A DNA stretch of 64,000 nt. Origin: Devosia sp. A16. Its GTDB lineage: Bacteria; Pseudomonadota; Alphaproteobacteria; Rhizobiales; Devosiaceae. This document shows positions 1 to 10,800 of this stretch, piece by piece; within the stretch, counting starts at the first letter, position 1, and the number at the start of each line of letters is the position of its first letter. The stretch is from NCBI RefSeq assembly GCF_001402915.1, contig NZ_CP012945.1, positions 3,077,501 to 3,141,500 of the forward strand, written 5' to 3'. The position numbers were made by a program, and so were the translations under genes. The notes beneath the pieces are model-generated. The model was not told the DNA's origin, made no database searches, and saw nothing but the letters and a program-made list of their open reading frames with translations.

Positions 1-377
1 TCGATGGCAAGCTGCGCGAGATCGCCCCGGAAGCCGACCCGGTCACCCGCAGCTGGCGCCTGAAGATCGGCATCGACGATCCGCCGCCGCAGTTCTGGCT
101 GGGCACCACGGCAACCGCCAGCCTCGCCGCCGCCGCGGCCGACACGGTGATCCGCGTCCCCGAGACGGCGATCAGGCGCACGGACGCGGCAACCTTGGTA
201 TGGGTGGTCGACCCGGCGCAGAGCGTCGTCAAGGCCAGGCCGGTCGAGCTCGGAGCCGCGGCGGATGGCCAGGTCGAAGTGCGCTCCGGTCTTGCCGCCG
301 GCGAGCGCATCGCCATCGCCGGCGTCAACAGCCTCAGCGAGGGGCAACGCGTGGCCGAAGAGGGAAAGCTGCCGTGA
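1..377 (+). CDS. RND efflux periplasmic adaptor (membrane fusion protein), C-terminal fragment
   Basis: The frame is open at the left edge (first whole codon at base 3) and gives 124 residues before the stop. It begins DGKLREIAPEADPVTRSW, the typical beta-barrel segment of HlyD/AcrA-type adaptors, and ends with the membrane-proximal domain (RVPETAIRR, then LAAGERIAIAGVNSLSEGQRV). Such proteins bridge an inner-membrane RND pump to an outer-membrane channel. The stop overlaps the GTG start of the pump by three bases, so the two are translationally coupled. The N-terminal signal or lipobox and the hairpin lie outside the window. Confidence 0.9.
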   Translation, partial: DGKLREIAPEADPVTRSWRLKIGIDDPPPQFWLGTTATASLAAAAADTVIRVPETAIRRTDAATLVWVVDPAQSVVKARPVELGAAADGQVEVRSGLAAGERIAIAGVNSLSEGQRVAEEGKLP

Positions 378-3300
378 AGCCGTTCAACCTCTCGGACTGG
401 GCGCTCGAGCACCGCTCGCTGATCTGGTACTTCATGCTGGTCGCGCTGGTGGCCGGCGTCTTCTCCTACCTGCATCTGGGGCGCGAGGAGGATCCGGCCT
501 TCACCATCCGCACCATGGTGATCGCCGCGCAATGGCCGGGCGCCAAGGCTGAAGACGTGGCGGTGCAGGTCACCGAGCGTATCGAGCGCGAACTGCAGGA
601 TCTCGAGTCGCTGGACTATACCCGCTCGGTCACCACGGCGGGCAAGACCACGGTGTTCGTCTCGCTGCGCAACGAGACCCCGGCAGCGACCGTGCGCTCG
701 GTCTGGCTGCAGGTGCGCGCCATGATCGGCGACATCGCCCGCACCTTTCCGCAAGGGGTGCAGGGGCCGTTCTTCAACGATCGCTTCGGTGACGTGTTCG
801 GCAACATCTATGCCTTTACCGGCGACGGCATTACCCAGCGCCAGCTGCGCGACTATGTCGAGGATGCCCGCTCCAAGGTGCTGACCCTCAAGGAGACTGG
901 CAGCGTCGAGCTGATCGGCGCCCAGGATGAGGTGGTGAATCTCGAGTTTTCCACCCGCCGGCTGGCGGCGCTCGGGATCAGTGCGCAGCAGGTCATCGCC
1001 ACCCTGCAGGATCAGAATGCCGTCACGAGCTCCGGCGTCATCCAGGCAGGCCCGGAACGGGTCGCGGTGCGGGTGGGCGGCCAGTTCACCTCCGAGGAGA
1101 GCATCCGCCAGATCAACCTGCGGGTGGGTGAACGCTTCTTCCGCCTGGTCGACGTCGCCACCGTCAGCCTCGGCTATGTCGATCCGCCCAGTGCGCTGTT
1201 CCGCTATAACGGCACGCCGGCCATCGGGCTGGCGATCGGCATGCGGGCAGGCGGGAACCTGCTGGAGTTCGGCGAGGCGCTGGACGAGGAGCTGCACAAG
1301 ATCACCGCCGAACTGCCGGTCGGCGTCGACGTGCACCTCGTCTCCGACCAGCCCAAGGTGGTCGAGGAGGCGGTCGACGGCTTCACCCGCGCGCTGTTCG
1401 AAGCCGTCGCCATCGTGCTGGTGGTGAGCTTCCTCAGCCTCGGCCTCCGCGCCGGGCTGGTGGTGGCTTTTTCGATCCCGCTGGTGCTCGCCATCACTTT
1501 CCTCGCCATGGCCTATTTCGGCATCTCGCTGCAGCGTGTGTCGTTGGGCGCGCTGATCATCGCGCTCGGCCTGCTCGTCGATGATGCGATGATCGCGGTC
1601 GAAATGATGGTGTCGCGGCTCGAGGCCGGCGACACGCTGCGCAAGGCAGCTACCGCCGTCTACACTTCGACCGCCTTCCCGATGTTGACCGGCACGCTGG
1701 TCACCGTCGCCGGCTTCATCCCCATCGGGCTCAACCCCAGCCAGGCCGGCGAATTCACCTTCACCCTGTTCGTCGTGCTGGCGGTGGCGCTGCTGGTCTC
1801 CTGGGTGGTCGCCGTGCTGTTCACGCCGTTGATCGGCGTCACCGTGCTGCCCAAGCAGATGAAGCACAAGGCGCACGGCCGCAGCCGGCTGATGGTCGCC
1901 TTCACCGGCCTCATCGAATGGGGCATGCGGCTGCGCTGGGTGACCATCGGCGTGACCCTTGCCATCTTCGCCCTGGCGCTGGGCGGGCTGACGCTGGTGC
2001 AGCAGCAGTTCTTCCCCTCCTCGGACCGCCCCGAGCTGATCGTCGAATGGGACCTGCCGCACAACAGCTCGATCGCCGAGACCTCGGCGCAGATCGCCCG
2101 CTTCGAGGCCGAGGCGCTGGCCGGCAACGACAAGATCGATCACTGGTCGAGCTATGTCGGGGAAGGCGCGCCGCGCTTCGTGCTGGCGCTGGACATCCCC
2201 GCTGCCATGCCCTCGATCGGCCAGACGGTGATCGTCACCAAGGGGCTGGCCGAGCGCGACGCGGTGAAGGCGGAGCTCGAAGCCTACCTGGCGCGGACCT
2301 TCCTCGGCACCGACACCAACATCAAGACCCTGTCGCTCGGGCCACCGGTCGGCCGGCCGATCCAGTATCGCCTCAGCGGCCCCGATATCGAGACGCTGCG
2401 CACCCAGGCGCAGGCGCTCGCCAAGGTGATGGCGGAGAACCCCGAGGTCGGGCCGGTGCGCTACGACTGGATGGAGACGGCCCGGGTGATCGAGGTCGAC
2501 GTGCTGGAGGACAAGGCGCGCCAGCTCGGCATCACCAACAGCGACATCGCCTCCGCGCTCAACGGCGTCACCTCCGGCCAGCCGATCACCCAGATCCGCG
2601 ACAGCATCTACCTGGTCAACCTGGTCGGGCGCCCCGAGGACGCCGAGCGCGGTTCTATCGAAACGGTGCGCAACCTGCAGCTCGCGACCGGCGACGGCCG
2701 TTCGATCCCGCTCGCGACGGTCGCCACCTTCCGTTATGCCCAGGAGCAGCCGGTGGTGATCCGCCGCGACCGGGTGCCGACCATCACCGTCAGCGCCGCG
2801 GTCGAAGGGGCACGCCAGCCGGCGACCGTGGCGCAGCACCTCAAGCCCGCCGTCGATGCCTTCGCCGCCGGCCTGCCGGCCGGCTATCACCTCGCGGTGG
2901 GCGGCACGGTCGAGAACAGCGCCCAGTCGGTGGCGCCGATCGTTGCGGTGGTGCCGCTGATGCTGTTCGTCATGGCGACCGTGCTGATGCTGCAGCTGCA
3001 GAGCTTTTCGCGCATGTTCCTCGTCGCCGCGGTGGCGCCGCTGGCGCTGATCGGCGTGGTCGCGGCTTTGCTGCCGTTCGGCAAGCCGATGGGCTTCGTC
3101 GCCATTCTCGGCGTTCTGGCGCTGGTGGGCATCCTGATCCGCAACTCGGTGATTCTGATCGTCCAGATCGAGCACCTGCGACAGGAGGGCGGTTCGGCGT
3201 GGCGCGCCATCATCGACGCCACCGAACATCGGGTGCGCCCCATCATGCTGACCGCGCTGGCCGCCAGCCTCGGGCTCATCCCCATCGCCACCGAAGTGTT

Positions 3301-3457
3301 CTGGGAGCCGATGGCCTACGCCATGATCGGCGGCATCCTGGTGGGGACGTTGCTCACCTTGATTTTCCTACCCGCGCTTTACGCGGCGTGGTTCCGCATT
3401 CATCCGGATCCCGAGCCGGAGCCTCAGCCGACGCCGGTAGAGGCGGTGACCGAATAG
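374..3457 (+). CDS. RND family efflux pump, AcrB-type inner-membrane permease
   Basis: The product is 1027 residues, the usual length for AcrB-family proton-driven exporters. I chose GTG at 374 because the protein MKPFNLSDWALEHRSLIWYF then begins just before TM1, and because it overlaps the adaptor stop; the frame is open further upstream but that part is a shadow of the adaptor. TM4 carries the paired aspartates of the proton relay (LLVDDAMIAVEM, D403-D404). The docking and porter domains lie between the two six-helix blocks, and the last TM block contains GILIRNSVILIVQIEHLRQEG. Substrates cannot be read from sequence; the DD pair fits the drug/hydrophobe-type pumps. No outer-membrane factor gene follows. 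Confidence 0.93.
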   Translation: MKPFNLSDWALEHRSLIWYFMLVALVAGVFSYLHLGREEDPAFTIRTMVIAAQWPGAKAEDVAVQVTERIERELQDLESLDYTRSVTTAGKTTVFVSLRNETPAATVRSVWLQVRAMIGDIARTFPQGVQGPFFNDRFGDVFGNIYAFTGDGITQRQLRDYVEDARSKVLTLKETGSVELIGAQDEVVNLEFSTRRLAALGISAQQVIATLQDQNAVTSSGVIQAGPERVAVRVGGQFTSEESIRQINLRVGERFFRLVDVATVSLGYVDPPSALFRYNGTPAIGLAIGMRAGGNLLEFGEALDEELHKITAELPVGVDVHLVSDQPKVVEEAVDGFTRALFEAVAIVLVVSFLSLGLRAGLVVAFSIPLVLAITFLAMAYFGISLQRVSLGALIIALGLLVDDAMIAVEMMVSRLEAGDTLRKAATAVYTSTAFPMLTGTLVTVAGFIPIGLNPSQAGEFTFTLFVVLAVALLVSWVVAVLFTPLIGVTVLPKQMKHKAHGRSRLMVAFTGLIEWGMRLRWVTIGVTLAIFALALGGLTLVQQQFFPSSDRPELIVEWDLPHNSSIAETSAQIARFEAEALAGNDKIDHWSSYVGEGAPRFVLALDIPAAMPSIGQTVIVTKGLAERDAVKAELEAYLARTFLGTDTNIKTLSLGPPVGRPIQYRLSGPDIETLRTQAQALAKVMAENPEVGPVRYDWMETARVIEVDVLEDKARQLGITNSDIASALNGVTSGQPITQIRDSIYLVNLVGRPEDAERGSIETVRNLQLATGDGRSIPLATVATFRYAQEQPVVIRRDRVPTITVSAAVEGARQPATVAQHLKPAVDAFAAGLPAGYHLAVGGTVENSAQSVAPIVAVVPLMLFVMATVLMLQLQSFSRMFLVAAVAPLALIGVVAALLPFGKPMGFVAILGVLALVGILIRNSVILIVQIEHLRQEGGSAWRAIIDATEHRVRPIMLTALAASLGLIPIATEVFWEPMAYAMIGGILVGTLLTLIFLPALYAAWFRIHPDPEPEPQPTPVEAVTE

Positions 3458-3464
3458 AGGGCTG

Positions 3465-3590
3465 GTGGTTGCCGACCCCCACCCTTGATCCCTCCCCGCA
3501 AGGGGGAGGGAGACGATGGAACCGCGATGCTGGCGTAAGGGTCTCCCTCCCCCTTGCGGGGAGGGATCAAGGGTGGGGGTCGGCAACCAC
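3465..3590. repeat. Perfect 50-bp inverted repeat between convergent genes (palindromic repeat family, copy 1)
   Basis: Bases 3465-3514 and 3541-3590 are exact reverse complements over 50 bp, separated by a 26-base loop. The arms contain CCCCCACCCTTGATCCCTCC and CGCAAGGGGGAGGGAGAC. Related arms recur near 5980-6082, 9487-9623 and 12251-12354. The element sits between the convergent pump and kinase genes, where its transcript would fold into a very strong hairpin and could stop transcription from either side. Confidence 0.9.
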
Positions 3591-3610
3591 TGCAGCTTCG
3601 GTTCAAGACG

Positions 3611-5884
3611 TCAGGTCGACATTCCCAGCGCCACCAGCTCAGCCCGATGCCGCTGCATCGCCAGGTGGCTCCGATAATCCCGCTCGAGCCGGGCGCGCGC
3701 CGCGGGGTTCGCCGTACGCCGGGTGCTGGGCTGGGCCATCGCCAGGCAGGCTGACGACAGCTCGGCATGCAGGCCCGCTGCCGTCGCCGCCACCATGGCG
3801 ACCCCGAGCAAGGTCGGATCGGGCGCAGCAGGCTCGATCACCGTGCACGGCAGGGCATCGGCATAGAGCTCCATCAGCAGCGGGTTGTGGCTGTGCCCGC
3901 CCGCGATGTGCAGCGTCTCGATGCCGTAGCCGCGGGCATCGAGGGTCTCGAGGATGTGCCGCACCTGCACGGCGATCGCCACCGCCGTGCGCCAGTAGAG
4001 CCGGCATAGGCTGTCGAAATCGCTGTCGAGCGACAGGCCGGAAATCACCCCGAGGGCGCGCGGCTCGGCGAGCGGTGAGCGATTGCCGTGAAAGTCCGGC
4101 AGCACATGAAGCTGCGGGGCGAGATCGTCGCCTTCGTTCGCGCGCAACTGGAGCACCCGCTCGATCACCCGGCGGTGCAGTTCGGCGGTGGGATCGCCCC
4201 CCGCTGCATGGTTGCGCAGCACGTGATCGAGCAGGGCGCCGGTCGCCGATTGCCCGGCTTCGTTGAGCCAGGTGCCGTCGAGCACGGCGTTGCGATAGGG
4301 TCCCCAGACGCCGTTTGTCGGCATCGGCCGATCGGACAGCGCCATCACGCAGCTCGAGGTTCCGGCAACCAGCGCAGGATGCCGGCGCAGCTCGGCGGGG
4401 ACGTTGGTGAACGCGGCGAGCGCTCCCAGCGCACCGGCATGCGCGTCGATCAGCCCGACCCCGACCACGCAGCGCGTCGCGAGGCCAAGGCTGGTCGCGG
4501 CCGCTTCGCTCAGCGGTCCCAGCGCCCGGCCGATCGGGCTTGCGACCGCGGGCAGGCCGGCTCGCTCGAACAGGTCGTCGAGCCCCATGGCGGCGAGAAA
4601 ATCCCGCTGCCAGCTGGGGCTCTCGTGACCGAGATAAGTCCATTTGCAGGTGAGCGTGCATTCCGAGCGCGCGTTGGATCCGCATGCCTTCCAGGTCAGG
4701 AAATCGGCGAGGTCGAACATCCGGCCGGCTCGGGCCCAGGTCTCGGGCACGTGGTGCTTCAGCCACATCAGCTTGGGCACTTCCATTTCCGGCGACATGG
4801 TGCCGCCGATGAAATCGAGCACCCGATGGCCGCTCGCGGTGCATTGCTCCGCCTCGGCCTGCGCCCGGTGGTCGAACCAGGCGATCGTATCCCAGCGCCC
4901 CGCACCGTCCGGACTGACAGGCAGTTGGGCACCCTCGCCATCGCGCACCACCAGCGAGCAGGTTGCATCGAAGCTGATCCCCACGGCCTCGTCTGCCGCG
5001 ACACCGGCAAGTCGCATTGCCGCGCGCACCGCCTGGGCAACGGCGTCCCAGATCTGCTCGGAATCGTATTCGGCGATATCCGAGCCCACCCGGTTGAGCT
5101 CCAGCGCCTGCTCGGCCCGGCTGACCAGCCGGCCGGAGGGTGTAACGAGTCCCGCCCGGGCGCTGGCGGTGCCCACGTCCACGGCGACCAGCATCGCGGC
5201 TCCGCCTGCCTCGCGGGCGGCGTGGAGCTCGAGCAGTCCCGGCAGCGACCGCATATCCTCGAGGATGGCGTCGGGTCCCAGCGCTTCGATCTCTGCACGC
5301 AGACCGCTCGGCGCGATGTGGCTGCCGCCCAGATAGGCGAAGACCCGCATGCCGGCGGCCCGCGCCGCCTGGATGCCGGCCGGCGAGTCCTCGATGACGA
5401 GGCAGTTCTCCGGCCCGATGCCCATTTCGCGCGCCGCGAGAAGGAACAGGTCCGGTGCCGGCTTGCCGTTCTTGACCATGGTCGCCGAGTAGATGCGCCC
5501 CTCGAAGCGCGGCAGGAGGCCGGTGAGCTCGAGGCTCAGCCGGATCCGCTCGGGCTGGCTCGACGACGCCACGCAGAACGGCAGCTCGAGGCCGGCCAGG
5601 ATGTCGGCAATCCAGCGGGTCGGCTTCAGTTCCTTGCGGTAGAGCGCATAGAGCCGGTCGCGCATGCCGCTGACGGACGCCTCGCTGAGATGCGCGCCGT
5701 GGCTCTGGTTGAGGCTCTCCGAGATCGAGGCAAGGCTGCGGCCCAGATAAGACCGGAAGGCGACGCCCGGCGCGACCGCGATGCCCTGCTCGGCGATCAG
5801 CTCGAGCAGCACCCGCATGGCGAGCGGTTCGCTGTCCACCAGCACGCCGTCGCAATCGAAGATAACGAGCTTGATCGGCGCCAC
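3611..5884 (-). CDS. Fused HAD phosphatase / FGGY-family pentulose kinase
   Basis: One uninterrupted 757-residue frame joins two enzymes. Residues 1-225 are a HAD-superfamily sugar phosphatase: motif I FDCDGVLVDSEP (D10, D12), motif II SSS near 107-109, motif III K141 in GKPAPD, motif IV E165-D166 in IEDSPAG. From M231 (MLVAVDVGTASARAG) a complete FGGY kinase follows, of ribulokinase type, with the N-terminal phosphate-binding loop, GLIDAHAGALGA, GTSSC and the C-terminal HIAGGHSHNPLLMEL. The kinase would phosphorylate the ketose made by the neighbouring polyol dehydrogenase, and the HAD part could remove a phosphate from a side product. It is the last gene of the sugar-alcohol operon. In most relatives I would expect two separate proteins; M231 could still serve as an internal start. 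Confidence 0.88.
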   Translation of the reverse strand: MAPIKLVIFDCDGVLVDSEPLAMRVLLELIAEQGIAVAPGVAFRSYLGRSLASISESLNQSHGAHLSEASVSGMRDRLYALYRKELKPTRWIADILAGLELPFCVASSSQPERIRLSLELTGLLPRFEGRIYSATMVKNGKPAPDLFLLAAREMGIGPENCLVIEDSPAGIQAARAAGMRVFAYLGGSHIAPSGLRAEIEALGPDAILEDMRSLPGLLELHAAREAGGAAMLVAVDVGTASARAGLVTPSGRLVSRAEQALELNRVGSDIAEYDSEQIWDAVAQAVRAAMRLAGVAADEAVGISFDATCSLVVRDGEGAQLPVSPDGAGRWDTIAWFDHRAQAEAEQCTASGHRVLDFIGGTMSPEMEVPKLMWLKHHVPETWARAGRMFDLADFLTWKACGSNARSECTLTCKWTYLGHESPSWQRDFLAAMGLDDLFERAGLPAVASPIGRALGPLSEAAATSLGLATRCVVGVGLIDAHAGALGALAAFTNVPAELRRHPALVAGTSSCVMALSDRPMPTNGVWGPYRNAVLDGTWLNEAGQSATGALLDHVLRNHAAGGDPTAELHRRVIERVLQLRANEGDDLAPQLHVLPDFHGNRSPLAEPRALGVISGLSLDSDFDSLCRLYWRTAVAIAVQVRHILETLDARGYGIETLHIAGGHSHNPLLMELYADALPCTVIEPAAPDPTLLGVAMVAATAAGLHAELSSACLAMAQPSTRRTANPAARARLERDYRSHLAMQRHRAELVALGMST

Positions 5885-5979
5885 GAAACCTCTCCCGGCC
5901 TATCGGTAGCCGGGCGACATCCGCTTCGGCAAGTTATGTGCGGGGGCGGCGCTGCAAGAAGCCGAGCCGGTGCGGGCTG

Positions 5980-6083
5980 CCCCCCACCCTTGATCCCTCC
6001 CCGCGAGGGGGAGGGAGACGCAAACTGAGATGTCCGTGTGATGGTCTCCCTCCCCCTCGCGGGGAGGGGACAGGGGTGGGGGT
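5980..6083. repeat. Palindromic repeat family, copy 2
   Basis: The 39-base arms at 5981-6019 and 6044-6082 are inverted copies with only a few differences (TTGATCC in one, TGTCCCC in the other). They share the CCCCCACCC and GGGGGAGGGAGAC blocks of the copy at 3465-3590. The element lies between the dehydrogenase and the HAD-kinase gene of the same operon, so it may act as an mRNA-stabilising or attenuating hairpin. Confidence 0.85.
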
Positions 6084-6125
6084 CCACAACCACCAGCGCC
6101 AATTATCGGCGCTTCGCGAAGCCGC

Positions 6126-7604
6126 CTACAGCGTCCCGCCCAGATACGCCTCCAACGTCGCCTTGGTGCCGCGCGACCAGAGGGTCGACAATGCGGTGGT
6201 GAAGGCCGCCACATAGGTCGGGTTGCTGGCCAGCGGCCCGAAGATGTCGCCCATCGACAGCCAGGCGGCCGGATCGGATTTCGCTTCCCTGGCGAGCGCC
6301 GTCAGCCGCTCCCAGTTCGGGTCGTTCGGCGGGATCGGCTTGCCGCTGTCGCTTTCGCCATAGCAGTAGCGGGCCCAGAGCGCCGAGACCAAAGCCAGCC
6401 CGGTGACCGGCTGTCCGGCCGCCAGCCGATCCGCCGCCGAGGGCAGGATGAATTTTGGCTGCCGGTTCGAACCGTCGAGGCAGAGCCGCTGGATGGTGTC
6501 GCCGATCTTGGGGTTGCTGAACCGCCGCTCGATCAGCTTGTAGTAGTCGTCGAGATCGGTGTCCGGCACCGGCGGCACCACCGGTACGATCTCTTCGCGC
6601 TCCACCTTCTCGAGGAAGGCGCGGATCAACGGGTGTTCCATCGCTTCGTGCACGAAATGGATGTCGAGCAGCCCCGCGGGGTAGGCGATGGTGGCGTGTC
6701 CGCCATTGAGGATGCGGATCTTCATATGCTCGTAGGGCGCGACGTCTGGGACGAACTGCACGCCGACCTTTTCGAGCGCCGGGCGCCCGGCCGGAAAATG
6801 GTCTTCCAGCACCCACTGCTTGAACTCTTCGCAGAACACCGGCCAGGCATCGACGATGCCGAAATCGACCTCGAGCGCCGCGCGCTCGCGTGGGCCCGTC
6901 GCCGGGGTGATGCGGTCGACCATGCCGTTGGGGAAGGCCACGGCCTCGCGCACCCACTTGGCCAGCTCGGGATTGATCAGGTCGGCGAGGCCGGCCACCG
7001 CGTTCTGCGTCACGTGGCCATTGCCCGGGATATTGTCGCAGCTCATCACCGTGAAAGGTTGCACGCCGCGCTCGCGCCGCAACTGCAGGCCAAGCAGGAT
7101 CAGTCCGAACACCGTCTTCGGCGCTTCCGGATTGACGCTGTCGGCGACGATGTCGGGGTGGCGGGCGTCGAACCGCTGCGAGGCCGGGTCGATATAGTAG
7201 CCGCCTTCGGTGACGGTCAGCGAGACGATCCGCACTTTTGGGTCGGCCAGCGTCTCGCTGATCGCGGCGAGGTCCCCTACCGGCAGGAAGTCGATCATCG
7301 CGCCGGTGACGCGGGCGCTCGTTCTGTCTGCCTCCTGCTCCACCACGGTGGTCAGGTAGTCCTGCCCCAGGAGCTTCTCGCGCATGTCGGCATCGTTGCT
7401 GCGCACCCCGGCGCCGACCAGCGCCCAGTCCTGGTCGAGCCCCAGGTTGAACAGGCTGTCGAGATAGACCGCCTGGTGGGCACGGTGGAAATTGCCGACG
7501 CCGAAATGCACGATGCCCGCCGTCAAGGCGCCGCGCGGGTAGCGGGGCACGCTGGCGCGGGCGGCGATCTCCGGCAGGGCTTCGGCGGAGAGGGGAGTCG
7601 GCAT
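6126..7604 (-). CDS. Mannitol dehydrogenase family protein (polyol 2-dehydrogenase)
   Basis: The product is 492 residues, the normal length for long-chain mannitol-2-dehydrogenase/fructuronate-reductase proteins. The N-terminal GIVHFGVGNFHRAHQAVYLD segment is the family nucleotide-binding region, and MKIRILNGGHA carries the conserved catalytic lysine and NGxH signature. It should oxidise a hexitol or pentitol to the ketose with NAD. I chose ATG at 7604 because AGGAT lies just upstream and the start sits 18 bases after the stop of the transporter ATPase; the longer frame upstream is a shadow. Substrate could be mannitol, sorbitol or arabitol; the kinase partner favours a product phosphorylated as a ketose. 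Confidence 0.93.
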   Translation of the reverse strand: MPTPLSAEALPEIAARASVPRYPRGALTAGIVHFGVGNFHRAHQAVYLDSLFNLGLDQDWALVGAGVRSNDADMREKLLGQDYLTTVVEQEADRTSARVTGAMIDFLPVGDLAAISETLADPKVRIVSLTVTEGGYYIDPASQRFDARHPDIVADSVNPEAPKTVFGLILLGLQLRRERGVQPFTVMSCDNIPGNGHVTQNAVAGLADLINPELAKWVREAVAFPNGMVDRITPATGPRERAALEVDFGIVDAWPVFCEEFKQWVLEDHFPAGRPALEKVGVQFVPDVAPYEHMKIRILNGGHATIAYPAGLLDIHFVHEAMEHPLIRAFLEKVEREEIVPVVPPVPDTDLDDYYKLIERRFSNPKIGDTIQRLCLDGSNRQPKFILPSAADRLAAGQPVTGLALVSALWARYCYGESDSGKPIPPNDPNWERLTALAREAKSDPAAWLSMGDIFGPLASNPTYVAAFTTALSTLWSRGTKATLEAYLGGTL

Positions 7605-7621
7605 GGGTCTATCCTGAATGG

Positions 7622-8623
<1,002 letters not shown>

Positions 8624-8631
8624 CTGAAATC

Positions 8632-9458
<827 letters not shown>

Positions 9459-9486
9459 TTATGCCTCCACTCGTTGGTTGCGGCTC

Positions 9487-9623
9487 GTCTCCCTCCGCCT
9501 TGCGGGGAGGGTAGCGAAGCTTGTCGTACAGCGACTTAGCGGAGCTGGGGTGGGGGTGGCAGCAGGCGCCGAGCGTGGGGCGCCCCCCACCCTTGATCCC
9601 TCCCCGCAAAGGGGGAGGGAGAC
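9487..9623. repeat. Palindromic repeat family, copy 3 (arms in opposite order)
   Basis: This 195-base gap between the two permease genes holds a degenerate arm GTCTCCCTCCGCCTTGCGGG (from 9487) running to GGGGTGGGGG near 9556, then the opposite arm CCCCCCACCCTTGATCCC to GGGAGGGAGAC (9583-9623). Compared with copies 1 and 2 the order of arms is swapped and the first arm is more diverged. Confidence 0.75.
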
Positions 9624-9654
9624 GACTGCCAGATCCAGGCTCAGCAAGGACTCC

Positions 9655-10527
9655 TCAAGCATCCAGATTCCTCCCCACGGCGCGCATCAGGAAGATCGCG
9701 ACGATGTTGGCGAGCACCACGGCGACGAGGCCGCCCGCTGCGCCGGCGCCGATATTTCCGCCCAGGACGCCCGTGTTGTAGATCAGGAAGGGCAGGTTGG
9801 TGCTGGCAAAGCCCGGGCCGCCGCCGGTGGTGATCTGGATCTCGGCATAGACGCCGAGCAGGTAGATCGTCTGGATCAGGATCACCACGGTGATCGCCCG
9901 CGCCAGGTGCGGCAGGATGATGTACCAGAAGCGCCGGAACACGTTGGCGCCATCCATCTCGGCCGCCTCCTTCTGCTCCTCGCTGAGCGATTGCATGGCG
10001 GTCAGCAGGATCAGCGTCGCAAACGGCAGCCACTGCCAGGCGACGATCACGATGATCGACAGCAGCGGAAAATTGCCGAGCCAGTTCACCGGCTCCTGTC
10101 CGAAAAAGCGTGATATTGCAGCGAACACGCCCCAGGTCGGATTCATCAGTTCGTGCTTCCAGACCACGGCCGCTACCGGCGGCATGACGAAGAAGGGCGA
10201 GATCATCAGGATGCGGACGATCCCCTGGCCCCAGATCGGCTGGTCGAGCAGCAGCGCCAGCAGGATGCCGAGCCCCACGGTGATCACCAGTACGCCGACC
10301 ACGATCAGCAGCGTGTTGATGATGGCCGGCCAGAAGGCCGGGTCGGTGACGAAGAACTCGAAATTGGCCAGCCCGGCGAAACCCTTGATGTTGGGGTTGG
10401 TGAGCCGGTAGCGCTGGAAGGCGAACCAGATGGTCAGGGCCAGCGGCACAATCATCCAGATCAGCAGCACGAAGACCGAAGGCGCCATCATCCAGCGGGC
10501 AAGGCGATGTGACTGCTTGGTGGCCAT
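9655..10527 (-). CDS. Polyol ABC transporter permease (MalF/SmoF type)
   Basis: 290 residues and six membrane helices, beginning MATKQSHRLARWMMAPSVFVL. The EAA loop is EAAEMDGANVFRRFWYIILP. ATG 10527 was chosen because the upstream part of the open frame lacks homology character and reads through a repeat region. It is the second gene after the binding-protein gene. Confidence 0.93.
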   Translation of the reverse strand: MATKQSHRLARWMMAPSVFVLLIWMIVPLALTIWFAFQRYRLTNPNIKGFAGLANFEFFVTDPAFWPAIINTLLIVVGVLVITVGLGILLALLLDQPIWGQGIVRILMISPFFVMPPVAAVVWKHELMNPTWGVFAAISRFFGQEPVNWLGNFPLLSIIVIVAWQWLPFATLILLTAMQSLSEEQKEAAEMDGANVFRRFWYIILPHLARAITVVILIQTIYLLGVYAEIQITTGGGPGFASTNLPFLIYNTGVLGGNIGAGAAGGLVAVVLANIVAIFLMRAVGRNLDA

Positions 10528-10555
10528 TGCGTTGTGTTCCCCCAGAATGCGCCGA

Positions 10556-10792
10556 TGGTGCGGTACGCGCCGCCTCGCCCGTCCTAAGGGGCGCAATAGC
10601 GCCCCGGAGGGAGAGGATACTGCAGCTTGCGAGCCTGCAAGCCAGCGGAAGTAGGTGAGGGGTGGGACGCAGCCGCACGAGTGAGTGCCGATGCAACTCA
10701 CCCCTCACCCAGCTCCGCAAAGTCGCTGGCGCTCCTTGCTTCGCTACCTCTCCCCTGAGGGGAGAGGAGACGGGCAGCCGAGGCCGCCCGCC
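10556..10792. repeat. GC-rich palindromic repeats, second type
   Basis: The gap between the binding-protein and first permease genes (10528-10800) contains inverted blocks GGTGAGGGGTGGGA near 10655 and CTCACCCCTCACCC near 10697, plus TCTCCCCTGAGGGGAGAGG near 10750. This resembles the element at 54810-54940 more than copies 1-3. A hairpin after a binding-protein gene commonly raises its expression relative to the permeases. Confidence 0.65.
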
Positions 10793-10800
10793 TAGGGAGG

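Noticed and set aside
200-373. N-terminal extension of the RND pump frame to base 200
   Set aside because: It overlaps the adaptor gene, has shadow-like Arg/Gly-rich composition, and GTG 374 gives the family-normal start before TM1.
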